Made by a program: the position numbers and the translations under genes. A stretch of DNA of 64,000 nt from Haliclona indistincta (lineage: Eukaryota; Porifera; Demospongiae; Haplosclerida; Chalinidae), in assembly GCA_964017065.1 (NCBI GenBank), contig OZ024784.1, positions 3,019,152 through 3,083,151 of the forward strand, given 5' to 3'. This document shows, one piece after another, positions 56,514 to 64,000 of this stretch (positions are counted from its first letter, which is position 1; each line of letters begins with the position of its first letter). The notes under the pieces are model-generated. The model was not told the origin of the DNA. It was given only the letters and a program-made list of their open reading frames with translations, and did no database searches.

Positions 56514-59500
56514 ATGCGGCAGCTCTTGTTAATAGCGGTAACCTGCTTGCTAGCAGGGACCGCTCTTGGAAACTTAGAGATGATTTGTCCGCCTACGCTA
56601 CCAGACATCTCTCCAATGGTAAGTCAGCCAGCAAGTTAGCTACACCAAATTATACATGCATGCTTAGCACGTGCCTATAAGATTGCATAAGCAGTCAAAG
56701 GCTAACTAAGAGTTACTAATGAGTTATTGATTTTAAATTCCAGTTTACTGAGCTGACTTCAGGGCCTAGAACTATTGTCTTCAGAGAAGTCTACCTGCCA
56801 GGTATCCAACAGGTATCATGCATCTTACAGTATGCATTGTTTGTGCTTGTAGGTGGAACTGGTCCATTTAGAGTGACTGTTGTTACCGGAGCCAACCAGT
56901 GTATTCTACTGGATAATGTACCATACAATGAAGACAACACAATGGCGACCAGGAATTATACCATTACAGTGATGATACCTGACTTTGAGTGTAGGGCACA
57001 ACAGCGCTGTGCTCTCGTGGTAGAGAACATTAGTGAGTTAATAAAGATCAAATATATTGTATGTATGTGTTCTCCAGGGACTGGTAACAGGTCCAGTGCT
57101 CCTATATCTATTCGGTATGTAACTAAACAGCGTCTATAATAGATTATTATGAATACTCTTTGCAGCTCTACTACTGGTAACAAACCATTCACATGTCCAG
57201 ATAACAGTAGAGCAAACAACTGGCCTTACGATCCTTCACCAATCTATGGGGTCAGCTTATAGCAGTGCATTCTCTGTTCATCCATCATTTTTACTAATCC
57301 ATGCAGGCTACCCTCAGTGGTTTGGGCACTAGTGCAAGTGCTACTGTAGATGCTGTAGTGATTGGTGACTCACTTGCAGTGAGGGTTAATTTCAATACTC
57401 CCTTTAGGTAGCTTGTGTGTAACATGCTAATGCACTGTGTGTCCTAATGTCTGTTGCAGTGGAGGACCAGGAGATATGACATTCTCAGTAGCTACTTCAA
57501 ATGACGGCAGTTCAGTCTTTTTGACTGTACCAACATCTGCTACTAACAGTTCATTTCGTGCTATATCTGATGGACTGGCGGCTCAGACTATATACTCGAT
57601 CTTGGTATGCAAGAACTATGTGACAATTTCTAACACTGTTTAATCACGTACAGGATGGCAGAGTTACTTTAGAGATAAGTGCTCAAGATGGTGGTAGTGC
57701 CATTTCTGGGAGATTGACCAGAACAGATGTAGTGAGTGTGTGAGCTAAATCAATTATAGTAAACTGTCTCTTTCCATTAGATTCCAATGGGAAATGTTCC
57801 CTACAAGCCCAGCACATCTTACTCTCCCGAGGGCTGGTTAAACTCAGATTTTTATATTGGACAATATGCTCGGTCGTCTTTCTTTGTCAAGCCATATGGT
57901 TCCTGTGCTACAACTACCAGATTCTTTGGGGTCAGTCGTAGGTCCTACACTGGTTCATCATGTGATTCCTCTTCTCAATGCAGATTCCCCTTCAATCATC
58001 ACAAGATGGAGTCACTGCTGGAGGAACTGCTGGACTACAGATAACAGAAAACAGGTGACTACCACATTATCTCACCATTAACAAGATCCTTTACTCCTGT
58101 TGCAGAGCATGGTTTAGCATAGATATGTACAATCTAACAAGCCCTATCACAGCAATAGAACTGCGTGGACAAGCGTCTGCATGTGAGAAATATGAATTAG
58201 CGATGCAATAATGTTCAGTTTTGTTTTGCCTCACTAGCGGTTGACCTGTTGGTATTCTGGAGCAGTGGAGCTCATGTCGATGGTGTGGTAATGGTGAATG
58301 ATGAAATGCGCAGAAGGATCTTAGCTGGTCAGTCATACACATAGTCACCTGCACTAGCTGATTCTTGTCACACAGGTATCTCAAGTGTTTGGGTAGCTAC
58401 TGAGAGAAACGGAGGCGGAGAGATGTCAGGAATGCTGCAGGAGGGAATGACAGTGAGTACACTAGACCTGGTAGTCTTAACTGTGTTCTTCTTGTTCTTA
58501 GTCATTCTTGGATAGTGGTTTGGAGGTACCGCCCATCAATATTACCTCCAATGGGACAGGGACAGCATTCGTCTTTGTAACAGCAAGTGGAGATATCTCT
58601 ATACACGTCACAGTAAATAACAGCCCTGTGCACTACTTACTTGCACTTCTGTTTGCTCATCTTCTAGCTGAACAGTTTGTCTTCTTTATTAACTGCTGGC
58701 CATCTACACGGCCCAGCATTCCAGGGAGCCACAAGTGGCGTGTTGTTTGACTTGAGCGATCGCATCACTAGACAAGCAGGTCCTAACAGTTGGCTTATCA
58801 CTGCAGTCTGGAGGGTATGTCCCTTTGTTAATCCAAGAGTAACATTCACTATTTGTCACAGAATGTCACAGCATCTCATTTGCTGTACCTGAGAGAAGGC
58901 GTCTACTATCTCAACATGCACACATTGAACGTACCCTCAGGGGAGCTAAGAGGACAGGTCACTGTGCTAGGAGACTGGATGTGTCCTGATGTTGGAACAA
59001 TAATAGATCAATGTAAATAGTACTTCTAACTCAATGTTTACTTCCTCGTCCATTCTCAGGTTACTGGTCTCGGTTACGGCCTCAGATCAATGTTCTCAAT
59101 ACAATCAGACCGTACGGTGAAGCATCTGTCATAGTTGATCGAGTGCTGACACTGCAGTACAGTGTGTCATTGTGGTATCTCCAGCCAATGATGACATACA
59201 CTGTCAGACTACAGGGACCACAAGGCGAAACAGTAGCTTCTAGTATTGTCAGCACCACCCCATCGTCGTATTCATTCAATACTAGAATTGTTGAGGTGAA
59301 ATAGCCTTACATGCACACAATTCACAACTCTACACTTTGCAATTTAATCTCCTGCAATTTTTCTAGGGGATTAAAGAAGACGTGACTCCCCAGGAGCTAC
59401 AGTGGGCACGAGATGGTATGCTCATGTTGAATGTTACTAGTGTCAATGATCCTACTAGCAACCTTGTTGCTTCTGTGCCTCCGTTGAGAAGAAGCCAATG

Positions 59501-60250
59501 TCCACAGCAACGTTATGTAAGCCATTTTTCCTCCTATAGCCTATTCGTTTATTCCTCTTCCAGACGACTGCTGTTGGTGGTCAGCTAGGCTGGACTCCTG
59601 GTGTAACCTACCCTGCTTATGTAATCAAAGCTCTATCAGGTGACACCATTACCTTCAACTTCACATCACCAGATGATGTCTACCTCTTTGACAACAAGGT
59701 AAGCATTTGTTGTAGTAACACGTCAACAAGAATGCTCTCATTCTCTCAGAATCGCTACGATGGATGTGTATTCAATGTTGGTAACACACCTACTGCTCGT
59801 CTGTTAGCTACAACTGATAACAACACTCGTACAATGTTTTTCTACACATTCACTGAACCAGGGACATACTATTTTGGGTCAAGATCAAACTGTCAAGCTG
59901 ACCCTCCAATGAAAATTGCCTACAATGCAACCGGTAGGTACAACAAAACCGAATGAATAATAAGTATAATCTCTGTTGTTTTTTCTCTACCAGCGGCAGT
60001 CAGTACTGGTGAACTAATCCCAGCTGACTATTGTTCCCGATCACTCTACTCAGTCACAAACCATCGGTTCATCAATCTTGGAGACTCATTGGTTGTTGTA
60101 GGAATACTGATTGGAGTAGTGATGGGATTCATCATCTTAGGAGTAGCTGTGGCACTCACATTTGTGCTCAGGTCCAGAAACAAAGGAGGTTATGATGTCG
60201 GCGAGAAGGGAGGAGGGGATGGAGGAGTAGCTAAGGGAGATGGTTTTTAA
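56514..60250 (+). CDS. Type I membrane protein with CHRD repeats and a phytocyanin-like cupredoxin domain
   Basis: ATG 56514 gives signal peptide MRQLLLIAVTCLLAGTALG. The N-terminal third (56600-57990) has many potential N-glycosylation sites and no recognised domain. Two CHRD-like repeats follow: IDMYNLTSPITAIELRGQ to VWVATERNGGGEMSGML (58108-58440), then FVFVTASGDISIHV, GHLHGPAFQGATSGVLFDLS and EGVYYLNMHTLNVPSGELRG (58560-58960), the chordin-domain pattern. After an unassigned linker, 59560-59940 encodes TAVGGQLGWTPGVTYPAY, SGDTITFNFTSPDDVYLFD and EPGTYYFGSRSNCQ, a phytocyanin-type cupredoxin pattern in which the copper-binding His and Cys positions read Asp and Gly/Ser/Asn. One membrane helix (VVVGILIGVVMGFIILGVAV) and a short Gly-rich tail end at TAA 60248-60250. 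About 18 exons. Role unknown; surface adhesion or matrix sensing is inference. Confidence 0.8.
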
Positions 60251-60460
60251 CTCCTGTATCGAACTCAATTTCACAACGCTGACTTAAGCTGTCATTTTTA
60301 TCGCTTGTCGTACACACATTCTTAGTTTTTTATTCTTAGCTAATGACTGGTGGTAGTGTGCAGGTCAAATTATCACCTCTTTAGCCAACATTAGTAAATT
60401 ATATTATTTTATGCATACATAAAAATATTATTTTGGGCTGTACTATTGAAATAACAGATG

Positions 60461-60466
60461 AATAAA
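60461..60466 (+). terminator. Likely poly(A) signal of the CHRD/cupredoxin gene
   Basis: AATAAA 211 bp after the TAA at 60248-60250 and 22 bp before the stop of the convergent ABCB6 gene, so the two 3' ends nearly overlap. Confidence 0.5.
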
Positions 60467-60487
60467 TATCATGTGAAAATACTAGCA

Positions 60488-63150
60488 TTACAGTTCAGTT
60501 TCTCCTCCCTCGTCTCCTGTTGCCTTCATTTCTTCCTCATCCAAGCTACGTTGCTGCTGGTCCCACATGGAGGCATATACTCCTCCCTCCTCCAAGAGCT
60601 TATGGTGTGTGCCTCGTTCACACACCACACCATCTTTCAACACCAGAATCTGGTTTGCGTGGATGATAGTCGACAGTCTATGAGCCACGATTATGGTGGT
60701 CCGATCCTGACATACTTTCATCAGTGATGTCTGAATGTTTCTCTCAGTCTGTGTGTCCAAGGCTGATGTTGCTTCGTCCAAGAGAATGATGGCAGGTGAT
60801 TTGAGGATTGTCCGTGCAATAGCAACACGTTGTTTCTCCCCTCCACTGAGCTTGAGGCCTCTCTCCCCAACTACAGTGTTGTACTGGAGTGGAAACGTGA
60901 GCACTTTGTCATGAATATCGGCAGACTGGGCAGCTTGTTCTACCTCTCCATCACTAGCATCCACTCTCCCATATCGTATGTTGTATCTGATTATTTCGTT
61001 GAATAATACGGTGTCTTGTGGAACCACACCAATGCTCTGTCTGAGAGAGGACTGTGTTACCATACGAACATCTTGACCATCGATTAAAATTGCACCGTCC
61101 TGTATATCGTAGAATCTGAAGAGAAGACGGACAATTGTGGATTTACCAGCACCAGAGGGTCCAACAAGAGCCAGAGTTTCTCCCGGCTGTACTGTGAAGG
61201 ACACGTCCCTTAGTATAGGCCTCTCTGGTGTATAATGGAAGTAGACATTGCGGAACTCTATCTGGCCATGAGGGATGATCAGAGCTGCTGCGTCTGGGTC
61301 ATCCTTGATCTCCTGTTCCACATCCAACAGATCAAACATGTTCTCCATATCAATGAATGCTTGCTGGATCAGACGGTAGTAGGTGCCAAAGAAATTCAAA
61401 GGAGCATAGAGCTGGATAATGTAACTCGAGAACAACACATAATCGCCTACATTTAGCAACCCCTGGGAGACACGATAAGCACAGAGAAGAGAACCTACTA
61501 ACAAGCCGAGGATGATAATGATGTTTTGACCTAATCCAAGTAAGTTTAAACTAGCTAAACTAATCCACTCTGATTTCTGATAACTAACAATGGCATTACG
61601 GAGGCGCTCCACTTCAAATTGTTTTTGTCCATAGTATTTGACTGTCTCAAAATTGAGCAACGAATCTACAGACTTTGCTCTAGCCTCATTGTCTTTCTCG
61701 TTCATTAGTCTTCTGTATTTTGTTCGCCATTCTGTGACATGTATTGTGAACAAGAGGTATGACATCATGGTCGTGAATACTATTAGCCCAAACCAGCCGT
61801 CAAAGGCAATGACAAAGTAGACAACAGCAATAGCGATATCGACAATGGTAGGAGCAATGTTGAATAGAATGTAGCTGAGGAGGTTGTTGATACTGTCAGT
61901 TCCACGATCCATCACTCGCAAGACTTCTCCTGTCTTCTTTCCTAGATGCCATCGTAGAGATAAAGAATGAAGATGACCAAACAGTTTGAGCTAATAGGAA
62001 GAGAGAAAGTTGCAATACAATACAGCACAATACAGCATGAAGTTACAATACTCACTCTCATTGATCGACTAGTATACTGCTGCACATTGATCCACAAGAA
62101 GGTACGCAGATTATTGGAGAAACCAGCACTACCAACTGAGCCACCTTGAAGAAACTTTAGGAACACGTAAATGAAAAGAGAACCCAGTGGAAAGGTAATT
62201 CCTAAAGGAGTGACAGTGAACCCAAGCATGGTGTCCACACGCTGTAATGGCTGAGTACTGTTTGGAGTCAGAGCATTGACTATAATCTTGTAATAGATTG
62301 GAACGTACAGGTTTATGACACGACCACTAGCTAATATTAGAAAACAAATGACCACTTGTAGTTGCAGGAAAGGATGACCCTTTGGCCAAACGTATGGAAA
62401 TAGTAGCTTGAATTTGCTTAAAATGTTAGCAAATGTTGAGCCCTGACCACTTTTACGAACGAAGTCTCCAGACTTGGATCGATCTTCACGAGGCTGAGAT
62501 TGGACTGAAAGTGGATTGGTATCTTCATTAATTAGTAGATGATATTGTTTTCGTTTAGTACATAAAGGCCTAATTACTCCAACCACAAGCAATACCACGA
62601 TCAGAACACAACGCACAGCAAACAAAGTGAGATGAGCAATGTCTTGTGGTGTCTTTAGTTTCCACCACCACAGCTCACTATGCCATGACACTATGTCAAC
62701 ACATAGCCACAGTGCATTCATAATCCAGAACAACACCAACGAGATGCCATGAGGAAAACCATGAAACACATACCATCTCTCACTAATTATCAGCAGGGAG
62801 CTGAACAGCCAAGCAAAAAAACTGGTGCAGTCTACGAGTATCAGCGAACCGTAGATTGAACCGCCGGAAAGCACTCCACTCAGAATAAGATCAGTCGCAA
62901 ATGTGAGAGAAAATGCAACGCACGCCGTTACTTCGATGAGGAAGACTTTAGAGAGAAGAACAGGAAGCAATGGCTGTTTCTTCGGTTTACTTCCAAGGAC
63001 AATACAAGTTAGTCCAAAGATAAACAGAAGTCCCGAGGAAGACAAAGAGCTGACGATGTCGACCAAGCAACGTGAGAGTCCATCAGATTGCCAGGGAATC
63101 GTGTAGTCGTCGCCTTCATTACAAAAAGGCATCATTTTTACAGTCGCCAT
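60488..63150 (-). CDS. ABCB6: ABCB6-type ABC transporter (porphyrin/heavy-metal tolerance family)
   Basis: A half-transporter of the ABCB6/HMT-1 family found on mitochondrial, lysosomal or plasma membranes; members move porphyrins or metal conjugates. It has only two coding exons, split near 61990-62055. ATG 63150 ([16 protein letters not shown]) opens the N-terminal extra membrane domain of ABCB6. The core membrane domain follows ([56 protein letters not shown]). The nucleotide-binding domain is complete: A-loop tyrosine in YFHYTP, Walker [11 protein letters not shown]-loop VVPQD, signature [10 protein letters not shown], Walker [13 protein letters not shown] and H-loop IVAHRLS. It ends GDEGGETEL. 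All catalytic residues are present, so it should be active. Confidence 0.93.
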
Positions 63151-63276
63151 CACACACCAACTGCATTGTGATTTTAACCCTTTTAAAATTGCTACTTGAT
63201 AATTTTTAGCTCCACCCCATTCAAGCTAAGTTAGGGTCACTACATGTAGCACAAAAACACTATAAATAGCCTATTT

Positions 63277-64000
63277 TTAGTCTATGTCCATATCCTCTGT
63301 ATTATCTTTTGATTGCTCTTCTGCCTTGTCATTTGGCTTATCTTGCTCTTCATCATTTTGTTTACCCTGTTCTTCTCCCTCTTCCATTTTGTCGCCCTCT
63401 TTGGCTCCCTCGTCTTTTGGTGGTTCTACTTTGGGTTTCGGTTTAGTCACAATTGGCTTACAAGTGCTCTCTAGAGCCTACATAAGACACAACAATGAAA
63501 CAAAACGATGCCATGTTGATACTGTACGTACATTCTTTTCTGCTATTATCAGAGAGCATCTAACAGCAGGATCCACACAGGGAGTAAGCAGCGCCTGTGC
63601 CTGGAATTTAGCGTTCATCCATGTCCTCTTCTCTAGTGTAGCTGCTCGAACCTTGTCCATATCAGCTGAATCAATGTGGTTGTATGCCTCATCCTGTAGG
63701 AGCATGATAATGTTAGACCATGTTTTTAGACTCACACAAAATAAAACCTTACCCCTGAGTCATAAGCAGTCAAAATTTTCTCAAAGTGCACAAGAGCTTT
63801 TCCAAGCATATCAAATGCTGCAGGTCTGTTAGTTGACTCAGTCTGTCTCTCCTCCACAGGGTTCCCCACTTTCTTTAGTTCATCAAGGCGTGCTACATAC
63901 ACCTTCTTAGCCTGGTCCTCTCCCTCATCATACAGCCAATCTTCTGTGGTGCTCAGCTGTTCCAAAAATTTTACTCGATCCTGTGTAACAAAAAAGTCAG
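63277..64000 (-). CDS. HSPA4: HSPA4/Hsp110-type chaperone, C-terminal part (partial)
   Basis: The C-terminal helical region of an Hsp110/HSPA4 chaperone, a cytosolic nucleotide exchange factor for Hsp70. The ATPase domain lies beyond the right edge. Visible segments are STTEDWLYDEGEDQAKKVYV, RLDELKKVGNPVEERQTEST, RPAAFDMLGKALVHFEKIL, HIDSADMDKV, TWMNAKFQAQ, and KPKPKVEPPKDEG. An acidic Lys/Glu-rich tail ends EDMDID with TAA 63277-63279, the same MDID end as vertebrate HSPA4. Three to four exons are seen. It lies 126 bp upstream of ABCB6 on the same strand. Confidence 0.92.

Noticed and set aside
63284..63832. Plus-strand 182-codon Ser-rich ORF
   Set aside because: Antisense to the acidic tail and helical exons of HSPA4, which match family motifs.

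Overview
The window looks like nuclear DNA of an invertebrate animal, most likely a demosponge with a compact genome. Coding sequence is split by short introns (mostly 40-100 bp, GT-AG), and genes sit only 100-500 bp apart on both strands. Most genes are recognisable animal orthologs: TMTC4, SCLY, NUDT5, PCM1, SNX17, CDV3, PCMT1, ABCB6 and HSPA4. Two class C GABA-B-like receptors and a set of orphan secreted proteins fit what is known of sponge gene content. Species assignment is inference; nothing here is bacterial or viral.

Layout, left to right: the 5' part of a PDE5-like phosphodiesterase (-), TMTC4 (-), selenocysteine lyase (+), NUDT5 (+), a very large LRRK-like Roco protein whose kinase and GTPase centres both look dead (-), PCM1 (+), an intronless class C receptor (+), two tandem paralogs of a CUB-like secreted protein (-), a tiny secreted peptide precursor (-), SNX17 (-), a small orphan ORF (+), CDV3 (+), an intron-rich class C receptor (-), PCMT1 (+), a short 7TM receptor of the adhesion/secretin type (-), a PLEKHG-type RhoGEF (-), a membrane protein combining CHRD repeats with a phytocyanin-like domain (+), ABCB6 (-), and the 3' end of an HSPA4/Hsp110 chaperone (-).

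These genes are not one pathway. They are mostly housekeeping genes (protein repair, heme/porphyrin transport, endosomal sorting, centriolar satellites, ER O-mannosylation, selenium recycling) with surface receptors and lineage-restricted secreted proteins between them. Several pairs are head-to-head and share a short upstream region (TMTC4/SCLY 162 bp, LRRK-like/PCM1 448 bp, class C receptor/PCMT1 about 210 bp, SNX17/orphan 341 bp).

The most unusual content is the double-pseudoenzyme LRRK-like protein, the CHRD plus phytocyanin-like receptor, the tandem CUB-like secreted pair with a conserved GKR cleavage/amidation-like motif, and a cluster of near-perfect foldback elements in a receptor intron. 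No tRNA, rRNA, CRISPR or intact autonomous transposon was seen. Exon boundaries were worked out by eye from frames and GT-AG sites; multi-exon genes are given as one span from start codon to stop codon.
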